This document shows, piece by piece, positions 18,051 to 28,122 of a DNA stretch of 64,000 nt. The notes beneath the pieces were generated by a model. The model was not told the DNA's origin and searched no databases. It saw only the letters and a program-made list of their open reading frames with translations. Location of the stretch: assembly GCF_042427745.1 (NCBI RefSeq), contig NZ_JBHMFA010000005.1; one strand, written 5' to 3'. Numbering within the stretch: position 1 is the first letter of the stretch; each line of letters opens with the position of its first letter. Source of the stretch: Algibacter miyuki. Its GTDB lineage: Bacteria; Bacteroidota; Bacteroidia; Flavobacteriales; Flavobacteriaceae. A program made the translations under genes and the position numbers.

Positions 18051-19070
18051 CTATTGCAAATCTATTTGCAAGCCAAAAAAGTTCGCATTTGCTGCACTAG
18101 TATATTTTGAATGTGTAAAACTGAAACGCATTTTATTCATTTTAATAGAAAGTCCGGCCGAAATGCCCGAAAAATTACGCTGTTCTAAAATTCGTAAATC
18201 TTCGCCTCTTCGAAAGTTATAACCGAGCCTAATATTGAATCCGCTTTCCGGAAAAAGTTCGGCACCAATAATTGTATGTCGAATTACTTGACCAATAAAC
18301 CCTATTTTTTCTGAAGAATTATTCCCGCTTAAATCACTAGTTTCTCTTGCTGGGTTTGGACGAGCAATAGGCCATTCTTGTAAATTTTCGAGTGTTACAT
18401 GCCAACGTATTGGTACGTGTTCTAACTTTTGCGATAAGCCCAAACTCACCTCAAAAGGTAACGACTCCCTTAAACCGGCATAAGTGGTGATTTGCGTTCC
18501 AAAATTACGAACCACCAATGCCGCGTTAAAATCTAAATCTTCATCAATATAAATTAAACCTAAATCGGCCGCAGCTCCAAAAGAACTATATTGTTCCAAT
18601 TTTGAAGTAATCAGTTTCACGTTTGCTCCAAAATAAAAATCGGTATACCCAATTTGAGTAGCATACCCTACCGATAAAGCCGTTTCGTTTCCGCTAAAAG
18701 TTCCTGTAGCATTTCCTTCCTCGTCATAGCCGTCAAATTTCCCATAATTAATATAGGTAATTCCTGCATGGATGGTTTGTGTACGACGATCTAAAGTGTA
18801 AGCATAAGCAGCAGTTCCGTAGCCAATACCACCTAAATAACTGGTGTAATTTAAAGCGAGTTGGTTATCCATTTCAATGTTTATGGTCGCGGGGTTGTAT
18901 AAAGCCTGCGTAACATCGTAATCCACGTTAGTTAACACTTTACCTCCTAAAGCCGCCTGACGTGGCGACGATACCAAGTTTAAAAATTGATACGTCGATT
19001 CTCCGCCTAACTGAGCAAAAGCTAGTAAGCCATAAGAACAACATAATAAAGTAGCAATTTTTTTAAACAT
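18051..19070 (-). CDS. porQ: Type IX secretion system protein PorQ
   Basis: A 339-residue outer-membrane beta-barrel of the PorV/FadL-like group. I place the start at the Met encoded at 19070 (MFKKIATLL) because it opens a clean signal peptide ending LLAFA before Gln; a frame-open Met five residues upstream would spoil it. The mature start, LGGESTYQFLNLVSSPRQAALGG, is characteristic of PorQ: ST-x-FL-x-L-x-x-S-x-R-x-A-A-L-G-G followed by NPA near residue 60. PorQ is a T9SS component needed with PorU, PorV and PorZ for attaching or processing secreted proteins. Adjacent cmk and lon genes are ordinary neighbours. The SprB and SprF genes later in the window are T9SS clients or partners. Confidence 0.9.
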   Translation of the reverse strand: MFKKIATLLCCSYGLLAFAQLGGESTYQFLNLVSSPRQAALGGKVLTNVDYDVTQALYNPATINIEMDNQLALNYTSYLGGIGYGTAAYAYTLDRRTQTIHAGITYINYGKFDGYDEEGNATGTFSGNETALSVGYATQIGYTDFYFGANVKLITSKLEQYSSFGAAADLGLIYIDEDLDFNAALVVRNFGTQITTYAGLRESLPFEVSLGLSQKLEHVPIRWHVTLENLQEWPIARPNPARETSDLSGNNSSEKIGFIGQVIRHTIIGAELFPESGFNIRLGYNFRRGEDLRILEQRNFSGISAGLSIKMNKMRFSFTHSKYTSAANANFFGLQIDLQ

Positions 19071-19137
19071 ATATTCGTGCTGCAAAGAAAATAAATCTAT
19101 CTTAAAACGAGTACATCTATTTTTTATTTTAATTCAT

Positions 19138-19168
19138 AAAAAAACCCCGACAATGTCGAGGCTTTTTA
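19138..19168 (-). terminator. lon terminator
   Basis: On the minus strand the hairpin GCCTCGAC-ATT-GTCGGGGT is followed by T7, 16 bases after the lon stop. It separates lon from porQ. Confidence 0.88.
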
Positions 19169-19183
19169 AAATCAAAATATCAT

Positions 19184-21634
19184 TTATAATTCTTTTGCAT
19201 TTTTCACCTTTTGATCGGTGATGGCAAACTTAATAACGTCGCTCATTTCGGTAACATAATGGAACGTTAAACCTTTTAAATACTCAGGTTTAATTTCTTC
19301 AATATCACGTCTATTTTCTTCACACAATAAAATCTCTTTTATTCTGGCGCGTTTTGCTGCTAATATTTTCTCTTTAATACCGCCTACTGGCAATACTTTA
19401 CCACGCAAAGTAATTTCGCCTGTCATGGCTAAACTTTTCTTTACTTTTTTCTGAGTAAATAAAGACACCAACGAGGTTAACATGGTAACACCAGCACTTG
19501 GACCATCTTTTGGAGTGGCACCTTCTGGCACGTGAATGTGAACATTATACTTATCAAAAACCGTTGGATCTATACCAAATTCTTCAGCATTAGATTTTAT
19601 GTATTCCATAGCAATGGTAGACGATTCCTTCATCACTTTTCCAAGATTTCCAGTAATAGTCATCGCGCCTTTTCCTTTTGAAAGAATCGATTCTATAAAC
19701 AGAATATCACCACCAACACTGGTCCAAGCTAAACCTGTAACCACACCAGCAACATTATTATTTTCATATTTATCGCGCTCCATTTTAGGACCGCCTAATA
19801 CTTCAATAATATCTTCATTGCTCACTTTTAGGTTATAATCTTCTTCCATGGCAATACTTTTGGCTGCATAACGTACCATTTTTGCCATTTGTTTATCTAA
19901 GCCACGCACGCCTGATTCTCGCGTATAACCTTCAACAATTTTCTCAATTTGTGCCTTACCAATTTTTAAATGATCAGCGGTTAAACCGTGTTCTTTTAAT
20001 TGTTTTGGCAACAGGTGTCGTTTACCTATTTCTACCTTTTCTTCAATGGTATAACCAGTAACGTTTATAATTTCCATACGGTCGCGTAACGCAGGCTGAA
20101 TGGTGTTTAAACTGTTTGAAGTCGCAATAAACATCACTTTAGAAAGATCGTAACCCATCTCTAAAAAGTTATCATGAAACTCACTATTTTGTTCTGGATC
20201 TAAAACTTCTAACATAGCTGAAGATGGATCGCCTTGATTTGAATTCGATAACTTATCAATTTCATCTAAAACAAAAACAGGATTCGACGTTCCGGCTTTT
20301 TTCAAGCTCTGAATAATACGCCCTGGCATGGCACCAATATACGTTTTACGATGACCTCTAATTTCAGCTTCATCACGTAAACCACCAAGAGAAATACGCA
20401 CATACTCACGCCCTAAAGCTTCGGCAATCGACTTTCCTAAAGATGTTTTACCAACACCTGGAGGCCCGTATAAACAAAGGATAGGCGATTTCATATCATT
20501 ACGCAACTTTAAAACGGCTAAATATTCTATAATTCTACGTTTCACATCTTCTAAACCAAAATGATCGCGATCTAGAATTTTCATGGCACGTTTTAGATCG
20601 AATTTATCTTTACTAAACTTGTTCCATGGTAAATCTAAAAAGAGCTCTAAATAATTTCGTTGAATAGAATATTCGGCCACTTGCGGATTCATGCGTTGCA
20701 TTTTAGCAACCTCCTTCTCAAAATGTTTAGCGATATCTTTACCCCAAAGTTTATCTTTCGCTTTGGCTTTCATCTCTTCAATTTCCTCATCATGACTTAC
20801 GCCTCCCAATTCTTCTTGAATGGTTTTCATTTGTTGATGCAAGAAATATTCGCGCTGTTGTTGGCTCATATCCATTTGAACTTTAGACTGAATATCATTC
20901 TTAAGTTCTAATTTTTGAAACTCAACATTCATGAATTTCAACGTAGCCAATGCACGAGATTTTAAATCGTCCATTTCTAAAAGCGACTGTTTCTCGGCCA
21001 CTGAAAGATTCATATTAGACGACACAAAATTGATTAAAAACGAACTGCTTTCAATGTTTTTTATGGCGAATGACGCTTCACTTGGAATATTTGGACTTTC
21101 CTTTATAATTTCTAAAGCCAATTCTTTTATCGAATCGATAATAGCAGAAAACTCTTTATTTTTTTTCGCTGGTCTTGCTTCGGAAATGTCTCGGATAGTC
21201 GCATTCATGTACGGCTCCTCAGTAAGTACCTCGGCCACTTTAAAACGTTTTTTTCCTTGAATAATAACTGTTACGTTACCATCAGGCATTTTTAAAACAC
21301 GTAAAATACGAGCTACTGTTCCGGTTTCGTGAATTTCACTTGCCGAAGGATTTTCTACAGCTTCATCTTTTTGAGCGACTACGCCTATTACCTTTCCACC
21401 TTTATTAGCATCGTTTATAAGCTTAATAGATTTATCTCTTCCGGCGGTAATTGGAATAACTACACCTGGAAATAAAACCGTATTTCTTAAGGATAAAATT
21501 GGCAAAGTTTCTGGCAATTCTTCATTATTAATAGCTTCTTCATCTTCAGGAGTCATTAAGGGAATCAATTCTGAATTTTCATCAAATTCCTGTAATGACA
21601 AACTGTCAAGGGTTGTAAATTTAGATTTTTTCAT
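19184..21634 (-). CDS. lon: ATP-dependent protease Lon
   Basis: An 816-residue cytoplasmic AAA+ serine protease that degrades damaged and regulatory proteins. The N-terminal substrate domain contains PILSLRNTVLFPGVVIP near 44. A coiled-coil region with QQQREYFLHQQMK follows. The AAA+ module has the Walker A GPPGVGKTS, Walker B VFVLDEIDK and the arginine-containing ATSNSLNTIQPALRDRME. The C-terminal protease domain has the catalytic dyad S713 (in DGPSAG) and K754 (in GGIKEK). Length is standard. The gene stands alone with its own terminator. No clear heat-shock operator was seen in the upstream 160 bases. Confidence 0.97.
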   Translation of the reverse strand: MKKSKFTTLDSLSLQEFDENSELIPLMTPEDEEAINNEELPETLPILSLRNTVLFPGVVIPITAGRDKSIKLINDANKGGKVIGVVAQKDEAVENPSASEIHETGTVARILRVLKMPDGNVTVIIQGKKRFKVAEVLTEEPYMNATIRDISEARPAKKNKEFSAIIDSIKELALEIIKESPNIPSEASFAIKNIESSSFLINFVSSNMNLSVAEKQSLLEMDDLKSRALATLKFMNVEFQKLELKNDIQSKVQMDMSQQQREYFLHQQMKTIQEELGGVSHDEEIEEMKAKAKDKLWGKDIAKHFEKEVAKMQRMNPQVAEYSIQRNYLELFLDLPWNKFSKDKFDLKRAMKILDRDHFGLEDVKRRIIEYLAVLKLRNDMKSPILCLYGPPGVGKTSLGKSIAEALGREYVRISLGGLRDEAEIRGHRKTYIGAMPGRIIQSLKKAGTSNPVFVLDEIDKLSNSNQGDPSSAMLEVLDPEQNSEFHDNFLEMGYDLSKVMFIATSNSLNTIQPALRDRMEIINVTGYTIEEKVEIGKRHLLPKQLKEHGLTADHLKIGKAQIEKIVEGYTRESGVRGLDKQMAKMVRYAAKSIAMEEDYNLKVSNEDIIEVLGGPKMERDKYENNNVAGVVTGLAWTSVGGDILFIESILSKGKGAMTITGNLGKVMKESSTIAMEYIKSNAEEFGIDPTVFDKYNVHIHVPEGATPKDGPSAGVTMLTSLVSLFTQKKVKKSLAMTGEITLRGKVLPVGGIKEKILAAKRARIKEILLCEENRRDIEEIKPEYLKGLTFHYVTEMSDVIKFAITDQKVKNAKEL

Positions 21635-21798
21635 ATATATATTTAAGTCAATCTGTCATAAAAACAGATTAATCTTTGAGTTTAACAATTTACGCAAAAT
21701 ATTAAGCTGCTGAAAATCAATTAATTAAAATAAAATTATCACGCTCAATTATATTATAAATTCAATAGCTATGCCATTAATGATTTATCAGGTTAGAA

Positions 21799-22449
21799 TT
21801 AAATCTTGCCCATTTTCTTCATTACAAATAATAAAACAATGGGTAATGCTAATAAAACAACCATCAACAAATTAGTTTGCAGAATGCCCGGCGCCAAGAT
21901 TAATGTGATAAAATAACCACCAATAGCACCTCCAAAATGCGCATCGTGACCAATGTTACCAACCTTGTTTTTCATACCATAAATAGAATATAACAAATAC
22001 CCAATACCGAAAAGATACGCTGGAATAGGCACAGGAATCATAAACAAATACAGACTCATGTCTGGACGAAATAGAATTGCCGAATAAATAATACCACTTA
22101 CAGCACCACTGGCACCAACGGCACTATATTGATATTCGTTTTTATGAAAATATAAGGATAATAAATTACCCACCAAAAGACTCCCGATATACACCGCCAA
22201 AAAGCCTACAACGCCCAAATAACTCACCACACTAGATGAGAAAAAGTAAAGAGACACCATATTAAACAGTAAATGTTGCATATCGACATGCAGGAAACCA
22301 GCACTAAAAAACCTAATTTTCTCGCCACGCTGCACGCCACCAACATTAAATTTATATTTTTCGAAAAAGCTATAATCATTAAATCCTTTATAAGATATAA
22401 TGACATTTGCGGCAATAATAACAATGGTTATTAAATCTAATTTTCCCAT
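21799..22449 (-). CDS. Rhomboid-family intramembrane serine protease
   Basis: The preferred start is at 22449 (MGKLDLITIV), giving 216 residues; a frame-open Met at 22512 would add 21 residues but overlap the divergent acyltransferase gene. About six hydrophobic segments are visible. The catalytic serine is in GASGAVSG, the histidine in HDAHFGGAIGG, and an HVDMQHLLFNM motif in the L1/TM2 region is typical of rhomboids. These enzymes cut membrane proteins near the outer face of the bilayer; the substrate is unknown. A promoter shared with the divergent gene is likely in the short gap. Confidence 0.9.
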   Translation of the reverse strand: MGKLDLITIVIIAANVIISYKGFNDYSFFEKYKFNVGGVQRGEKIRFFSAGFLHVDMQHLLFNMVSLYFFSSSVVSYLGVVGFLAVYIGSLLVGNLLSLYFHKNEYQYSAVGASGAVSGIIYSAILFRPDMSLYLFMIPVPIPAYLFGIGYLLYSIYGMKNKVGNIGHDAHFGGAIGGYFITLILAPGILQTNLLMVVLLALPIVLLFVMKKMGKI

Positions 22450-22480
22450 ACTTGTATTAATGTTTAAAATTGAATTAACA

Positions 22481-22488
22481 TATATTTG
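22481..22488 (+). promoter_or_regulatory. Probable -7 box for the acyltransferase gene
   Basis: TATATTTG fits the Bacteroidota TAnnTTTG -7 element, 18 bases before the ATG. No TTG is at the ideal spacing, so support is partial. Confidence 0.35.
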
Positions 22489-22506
22489 CAAATCTAAAAT
22501 TATTTC

Positions 22507-23397
22507 ATGCAATTAATAGCTTATATTATTCTTTATCCGTTTTTATGGTTAATTTCTATATTGCCATTTAGATTACTTTATGTGCTTTCGGATGGAGTTT
22601 ACATAATAATCTATCATATTATCGGTTACAGAAAAAAGGTGGTAACCCATAATTTAAAGCTTGCCTTTCCAAATAAAACAGATCAAGAAATCACTTTAAT
22701 TCAGAAAAAATTCTATCATCATTTATGCGATATGATTTTAGAAGCTATTAAATCGATTAGTATCTCCGAGGCTGAAATGAAACAGCGTTATGTTTTCACT
22801 AACGTGGAAGAAGTCCATAAACTTGAAAAAGAAAACAAAAGTATTATTCTATTAATGGGCCATTATGCTAGTTGGGAATGGATTTTTATCCTGCAAGCCC
22901 ATGTAAACCATAAAGGCTATGCAGTGTACAAAAAACTAAGCAACAAGTATTTTGATGCTTTAATTAAACGGATTCGTGCTAAATATAACAGCCACTTAAT
23001 TACTACTAAAGAAACTGTACCCACCCTTTTAAGAGCAAAAGTAAACAACGAACTAACCTTTAATGGTTTTGTTTTCGACCAATCTCCGAAAGCCGAAAAA
23101 GCGATTCATTGGCAAAATTTTATGGGAATAAAAGCGCCTGTGCATGTGGGGGCTGAAACTTTAGCCAAGCGTTTGGACATGGCAACAATGTTTTTAAAGG
23201 TAAAAAAAATAAAACGTGGCTATTATGAAGCCACGTTTTATGATGTTATAAAAAACCCTAAAGAATATAAAAATTACGAAATCACTGATGCTGCTTTAAA
23301 ACGTGTTGAGGAACAAATTTATGAGGCGCCAGAGTTTTACTTATGGACTCACAAACGTTGGAAACATAGTGATAAAGTACCTGAAGCGTTTTTATAA
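22507..23397 (+). CDS. LpxL/HtrB-type lipid A (lyso)phospholipid acyltransferase
   Basis: A 296-residue inner-membrane acyltransferase of the Kdo-lipid A lauroyl/myristoyl transferase family. The N-terminus carries a hydrophobic anchor (about 5-40). The HX4D/E catalytic motif is GHYASWEW near 118. A second conserved region, FVFDQSPK followed by IHWQNFMG near 188-205, matches the family's DQ and F-G-x-x-A/P segment. It probably adds a secondary acyl chain to lipid A or an aminolipid; in Bacteroidota it could also serve ornithine- or serine-lipid pathways. It converges with glmM, with a 12-base gap. Confidence 0.88.
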   Translation: MQLIAYIILYPFLWLISILPFRLLYVLSDGVYIIIYHIIGYRKKVVTHNLKLAFPNKTDQEITLIQKKFYHHLCDMILEAIKSISISEAEMKQRYVFTNVEEVHKLEKENKSIILLMGHYASWEWIFILQAHVNHKGYAVYKKLSNKYFDALIKRIRAKYNSHLITTKETVPTLLRAKVNNELTFNGFVFDQSPKAEKAIHWQNFMGIKAPVHVGAETLAKRLDMATMFLKVKKIKRGYYEATFYDVIKNPKEYKNYEITDAALKRVEEQIYEAPEFYLWTHKRWKHSDKVPEAFL

Positions 23398-23409
23398 TTT
23401 TATACTTGT

Positions 23410-24798
23410 CTAGAGATTAGCAATTGCTCCAATTTCAGCGATAAATTTATCAGCTAATGTATCGGCTTCTAATTGCGATTTTGCTTCGGTATAGATTCTA
23501 ATAATGGGTTCTGTATTACTTTTACGCAAATGCGCCCAACTTTCAGAAAAATCAATTTTCACACCATCTATAGTTGTTAATTGCTCGTTTTGGTAACGTG
23601 TTTCAATTTCCTTTAAAATACCGTCAACATCCAAACCTGGGGTTAATTGTATTTTCTTTTTACTCATAAAATAATCTGGATACGTTGCTCTAAGCTCACT
23701 CACTTTCATTTGTTTTTCAGCCAATAAACTTAAAAATAATGCCACACCAACAAGAGCATCACGACCGTAATGAGAGTCTGGGTAAATAATACCACCATTA
23801 CCTTCTCCTCCAATAACCACTTTGTTCTTTTTCATTAGTTTTACAACATTTACCTCGCCAACAGCGCTAGCCTCGTAAGTACCACCATGTTTTTCGGTAA
23901 CATCGCGCAAGGCACGTGTAGAACTCATATTACTCACCGTATTTCCTGGAGTTTTACTCAATACATAATCGGCACAAGCTACAAGCGTATATTCTTCGCC
24001 AAACATGTTTCCGTTTTCGTCCATAAAAGCTAAACGATCTACATCTGGATCAACTACAATTCCGAAATCGGCATTATGTTTTTTAACAGCTTCCGACAAA
24101 TCAGTTAAGTGTTCCTTTAAAGGTTCTGGATTATGTGGAAATTCGCCGTTTGGTTCGCAGTATAACTTCACCACTTCTACCCCTAAACGTTCTAAAAGTA
24201 ACGGAATAGCAATACCTCCGGTAGAATTAACACCATCAACAACCACTTTTAAATTCGCTTCTTCAATAGCCGTTACAGTTACTAACTCTAAATCGAGTAC
24301 CTCTATAATATGTAAATCAATATATGATTTATGCTTAGTAATTTTCCCTAAATCATCTACTTCTGCAAAGCTCATAGCATCACTTTCAGCGATATTTAAT
24401 ATTTTTTCACCTTCAACAGCATCTAGAAACTCACCTTTTTCATCTAATAATTTTAATGCATTCCACTGTTTTGGGTTGTGGCTTGCTGTTAAAATTATTC
24501 CGCCATCAGCATGTTCTAACGGCACTGCAATTTCAACCGTTGGCGTGGTCGATAAACCTACGTCCACAACATCAATACCTAAACCAATAAGGGTATTCAT
24601 TACTAAATTCTGCATCATTTTACCCGAAATACGAGCATCGCGACCTACAACCACTTTATAATTTTCTTTAACACGGTTCTGCTTTAACCAAACACCATAA
24701 GCCGATGCAAATTTAACAGCATCTATAGGAGTAAGGTTGTCCCCTACTTTCCCTCCAATGGTGCCTCTAATTCCTGAAATTGATTTTATTAATGTCAT
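23410..24798 (-). CDS. glmM: Phosphoglucosamine mutase (alpha-D-phosphohexomutase family)
   Basis: A 462-residue enzyme converting glucosamine-6-phosphate to glucosamine-1-phosphate for UDP-GlcNAc. The active-site phosphoserine is S106 in TASHNP. The metal loop DPDVDRLAF is near 248, the sugar-specificity loop GGEGNGG near 327, and the C-terminal phosphate-binding SNTEPIIRIYTEA near 428. The GEGNGG sequence differs from E. coli GlmM but is usual in the Bacteroidota and archaeal type. A phosphomannomutase role cannot be excluded from sequence alone. Confidence 0.87.
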   Translation of the reverse strand: MTLIKSISGIRGTIGGKVGDNLTPIDAVKFASAYGVWLKQNRVKENYKVVVGRDARISGKMMQNLVMNTLIGLGIDVVDVGLSTTPTVEIAVPLEHADGGIILTASHNPKQWNALKLLDEKGEFLDAVEGEKILNIAESDAMSFAEVDDLGKITKHKSYIDLHIIEVLDLELVTVTAIEEANLKVVVDGVNSTGGIAIPLLLERLGVEVVKLYCEPNGEFPHNPEPLKEHLTDLSEAVKKHNADFGIVVDPDVDRLAFMDENGNMFGEEYTLVACADYVLSKTPGNTVSNMSSTRALRDVTEKHGGTYEASAVGEVNVVKLMKKNKVVIGGEGNGGIIYPDSHYGRDALVGVALFLSLLAEKQMKVSELRATYPDYFMSKKKIQLTPGLDVDGILKEIETRYQNEQLTTIDGVKIDFSESWAHLRKSNTEPIIRIYTEAKSQLEADTLADKFIAEIGAIANL

Positions 24799-24862
24799 AG
24801 TCTAGTTTAAAAATTAAAGCACAAATATAGTATTTCATATTCGGAATTCGTAAATTTCCCCA

Positions 24863-25468
24863 ATGAACTATTTAGCACACATTTATCTCTCTGGTCACAA
24901 CGATTTAGTTACCGTTGGAAATTTTATTGCCGATGGTATTAAAGGTAAAGATTACAAGAAATTTGATAAAAACATACAAATTGGTATTTTATTACACCGA
25001 AACATAGACACTTACACCGATGCCCACAAAACCGTAAGACTTAGCACAAAAAGGCTTCACGAAAAATACGGACATTATTCGGGTGTGATTGTCGACATTC
25101 TTTACGATCACTTTTTGGCGAAGAATTGGAGCCGATATTCCGATGTTCCTTTAGCTGAATATGTTGATACATTTTACGATTCTTTAGAAGAACATTATAA
25201 TGTACTTCCGTCACGAATTCAGAAAATGATGCCATATATGATGAGTGATAATTGGTTGTTAAGTTATGCTTCTATTGACGGAATTTCGCGTGTTTTAGAT
25301 GGCATGAACCGACGTACAAAAAACAGATCAGGCATGAACGAAGCTGTAAACGAACTTGAAATTTTCTATAAAGAATTTGAAGCTGAATTTTCTTCCTTTT
25401 TTGATGAACTAATCGCTTTTTCAAAAGAAATGTTAAATGAAATAACTCTAAAATTAAATCAAGATTAA
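24863..25468 (+). CDS. acpH: Acyl-carrier-protein phosphodiesterase-like (AcpH, DUF479)
   Basis: A 201-residue protein starting MNYLAHIYLSG, a hallmark of AcpH-like proteins. These remove the 4'-phosphopantetheine arm from ACP, and a HD-type metal site is expected. The pattern GNFIADGIKG near 23, LHRNIDTYTDAH near 46, and VVDILYDHFLAKNW near 78 supply the conserved His and Asp residues. It ends 3 bases before the ggt start, so the two are probably co-transcribed. The in vivo role of AcpH homologues outside Proteobacteria is untested, so the reaction is inferred from family. Confidence 0.82.
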   Translation: MNYLAHIYLSGHNDLVTVGNFIADGIKGKDYKKFDKNIQIGILLHRNIDTYTDAHKTVRLSTKRLHEKYGHYSGVIVDILYDHFLAKNWSRYSDVPLAEYVDTFYDSLEEHYNVLPSRIQKMMPYMMSDNWLLSYASIDGISRVLDGMNRRTKNRSGMNEAVNELEIFYKEFEAEFSSFFDELIAFSKEMLNEITLKLNQD

Positions 25469-25471
25469 TTT

Positions 25472-27172
25472 ATGAAAAACCTCTTATCCCTCTGCTGCTT
25501 CCTTGCTATTTTTACTGCTTGTAAAAAAACAGTTAAAATTCCTGAAAAATCACAAAAAACAGGTTTAATCACTGAAAATGCCATGGTAGTTTCAGCGCGT
25601 ATTGAAGCCTCGAAAATAGGAAACGATATTCTAAAAAAAGGCGGTAATGCTTTTGATGCTATGGCAGCAACCGAACTCGCTTTAGCCGTTGCATACCCAT
25701 ATGCCGGAAATCTTGGTGGTGGTGGTTTTATGGTGTATCGTAAAGCAAATGGAGAAACTGGCGCTATAGATTATCGAGAAAAAGCCCCTATGGCAGCCAC
25801 GAAAAACATGTTTTTGGATGAAGCTGGCGAGGTTATCCCCGAGAAAAGCACCCTTGGCGCCATGGCTGTTGGTGTTCCTGGAACGGTAGCGGGTGTGTTT
25901 GCTGTTCATGAAAAACTAGGAAAACTTCCTATTGCAGACATTCTTAACCCTGTTATTGCCCTCGCAAAAAAAGGCGTTATTGTTACCGAAAAACAAGAAA
26001 AACGGATTAAACACTACCAACCTCTTTTCAAAAAAGCAAATAAGGATTCTATCCTTTTTGATAAAGCTTGGAAAGCCAAAGACAGCATTAAATACCCCAA
26101 CCTTGCCGTAACTTTAGAACGTATTTTAAAAGATGGAAAAGATGGTTTTTACAAAGGAGAAACAGCAAAAATATTAGCCCATTTTATTCAAGAAAATGGC
26201 GGTATTATTACTGAAGAAGATTTGGCGAGTTACGAAGCACAATGGCGTACACCTATTAGCTTTACTTACGACGATTTAAAAATAATTTCCATGTCGCCAC
26301 CATCAAGCGGCGGTGTTTGTTTAGCTCAAATTATGAAAATGATTGAACCTTTTCATCTAGATGAATACGGACACAATTCCTTAAAAACCATTCAAATTAT
26401 TACTGAAGCAGAACGCCGTGCTTATGCCGATAGATCCTTTTATTTAGGTGATCCTGATTTTGTAAAAATCCCGGTAGAAACATTAATAAATGAAAGCTAC
26501 CTAGGAGGAAGAATGAATGATTTTTCTTTTGAAAAAGCAACATCTTCAAAGGATATTTCACATGGAAACATCTCTATTATTGAAAGTGTCGAAACAACGC
26601 ATTATTCTATAATTGATCAATTTGGCAATGCTATTTCAGCAACAACAACCTTAAATGGCGCCTATGGCTCAAAACTATATTGCTCGGAACTTGGCTTTTT
26701 TCTAAACAATGAAATGGACGATTTCAGCAGTAAACCGGGAGTCCCTAATATGTTCGGCCTTATTGGTGCCGAAGCCAACAGTATTGCTCCACAAAAACGC
26801 ATGTTAAGCTCTATGACGCCTACTATTGTTGAAAAAAACGGCGAATTATTTATGTCCGTTGGCACCCCTGGAGGCTCTACCATTATAACTTCCGTTTTAC
26901 AAACTATATTAAACGTGCATGAGTTTAACATGACTATGCAAGAAGCTGTAAATGCACCACGTTTCCACCATCAATGGTTGCCAGACGATATTAGAATGGA
27001 ACCTAATTCTTTTGACAAATCAATAATTGCTAATTTGGAAAAATTAGGCTACACTATAAATGAAAAAGACGCACCCGTCATTGGTAAAGTTGATGGTATT
27101 CTTGTTTTAGAAAACAAAACCTTAGAAGGCGGCGCCGATTATCGTGGAGATGATACAGCGGTTGGCTTTTAA
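25472..27172 (+). CDS. ggt: Gamma-glutamyltransferase (lipoprotein)
   Basis: A 566-residue Ntn-hydrolase that removes the gamma-glutamyl group from glutathione and similar compounds. The signal sequence ends in a lipobox-like FTAC at residue 17, so it is probably a lipoprotein. The N-terminal half has GGNAFDAMAATELALAV and NLGGGGFMVYR. The autocatalytic cleavage site is in ESVETTHYS, with the nucleophile expected at T375. PGGSTIITSVLQ near 470 lies in the small subunit. Length is standard. It follows the AcpH-like gene by 3 bases, then an unknown anchored protein. Confidence 0.94.
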   Translation: MKNLLSLCCFLAIFTACKKTVKIPEKSQKTGLITENAMVVSARIEASKIGNDILKKGGNAFDAMAATELALAVAYPYAGNLGGGGFMVYRKANGETGAIDYREKAPMAATKNMFLDEAGEVIPEKSTLGAMAVGVPGTVAGVFAVHEKLGKLPIADILNPVIALAKKGVIVTEKQEKRIKHYQPLFKKANKDSILFDKAWKAKDSIKYPNLAVTLERILKDGKDGFYKGETAKILAHFIQENGGIITEEDLASYEAQWRTPISFTYDDLKIISMSPPSSGGVCLAQIMKMIEPFHLDEYGHNSLKTIQIITEAERRAYADRSFYLGDPDFVKIPVETLINESYLGGRMNDFSFEKATSSKDISHGNISIIESVETTHYSIIDQFGNAISATTTLNGAYGSKLYCSELGFFLNNEMDDFSSKPGVPNMFGLIGAEANSIAPQKRMLSSMTPTIVEKNGELFMSVGTPGGSTIITSVLQTILNVHEFNMTMQEAVNAPRFHHQWLPDDIRMEPNSFDKSIIANLEKLGYTINEKDAPVIGKVDGILVLENKTLEGGADYRGDDTAVGF

Positions 27173-27236
27173 AACAACAACATCCAATAAGATGTAACAA
27201 AACCCCGTTATAAGAAAACCAAAATATTATATCCTT

Positions 27237-27953
27237 TTGAAAGCAAAAAAAATAATAAAAATCGTTTCTGGTGTTATCGTATTTTTCACACTACCTAGCA
27301 TTTTACTCTTTGGTTTTCTGTATTTTAAATACAATGAAGATTTACCAACAGGACAACAAGGCGAAGCCGCTGATGCTTTAGCAAAGAACATGCTACAAGC
27401 ATTAGATTATGAAGCCTATAAAAGCACAAATTACATCGAATGGACGTTCAAGAAAAGACACCACTACCAATGGGACAAACTAAACAATAAATGCACCGTA
27501 TTTTGGAAAGACAACAAAGTTATACTCGACCTAAACAACCATAATTTAAGCAAAGCCTTTGTGCATGGTTTTAGTGTAGACAAAGACATTTCCGAAGAAC
27601 TCAAAGCAACAGCACGCTCTTATTTCAATAACGATTCTTTTTGGCTCGTAGCGCCTTATAAAGTTTTTGATACAGGCACAGAACGTCGATTGGTAGCACT
27701 ACCAAACAACCAATCGGGACTTTTAATTACCTACAAATCGGGAGGCTCTACACCTGGAGATTCTTATTTATGGTTGCTCGATGAAAACAACAAACCAAAA
27801 GCCTTTAAAATGTGGACTTCCATTCTACCCATCGACGGTTTAGAAGCGTCTTGGAGCGACTGGAAAACAACCGAAACAGGCGCTTTATTGCCAAGTTTCC
27901 ATAAGCTTATGGTTTTAGGAATAGAAATAGACCACTTAAAAACTTCAAAATAA
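27237..27953 (+). CDS. Unknown membrane-anchored exported protein
   Basis: A 238-residue protein with TTG as the only plausible start; the next in-frame Met is about residue 51, which would remove the hydrophobic N-terminus. Residues 1-9 are lysine-rich, and residues 9-31 form a transmembrane or uncleaved signal segment. The rest is probably periplasmic and rich in Trp and Tyr (WTFKKRHHYQWDKL, WKDNKVILDLNN, FWLVAPYKVFD), in short beta-type segments resembling LolA/LppX-like half-barrels. That likeness is by eye only. It may belong to the acpH-ggt transcript, 64 bases downstream. I do not recognise the family. Confidence 0.72.
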   Translation: MKAKKIIKIVSGVIVFFTLPSILLFGFLYFKYNEDLPTGQQGEAADALAKNMLQALDYEAYKSTNYIEWTFKKRHHYQWDKLNNKCTVFWKDNKVILDLNNHNLSKAFVHGFSVDKDISEELKATARSYFNNDSFWLVAPYKVFDTGTERRLVALPNNQSGLLITYKSGGSTPGDSYLWLLDENNKPKAFKMWTSILPIDGLEASWSDWKTTETGALLPSFHKLMVLGIEIDHLKTSK

Positions 27954-28122
27954 ACCTCATTAATTTCAATTAAATTTTGTAAATTTAATTCTTCCTAAAC
28001 AACGGCATTCAAATTTAAAAGCGTGTTTTTCAACAGTTTTGCGCTCAATTTATTTCAAATTAGAAATAAGCCTTAACCGTTTCGATAATTATTGGCTCAT
28101 ATTTTAATTAAATCGATTTATC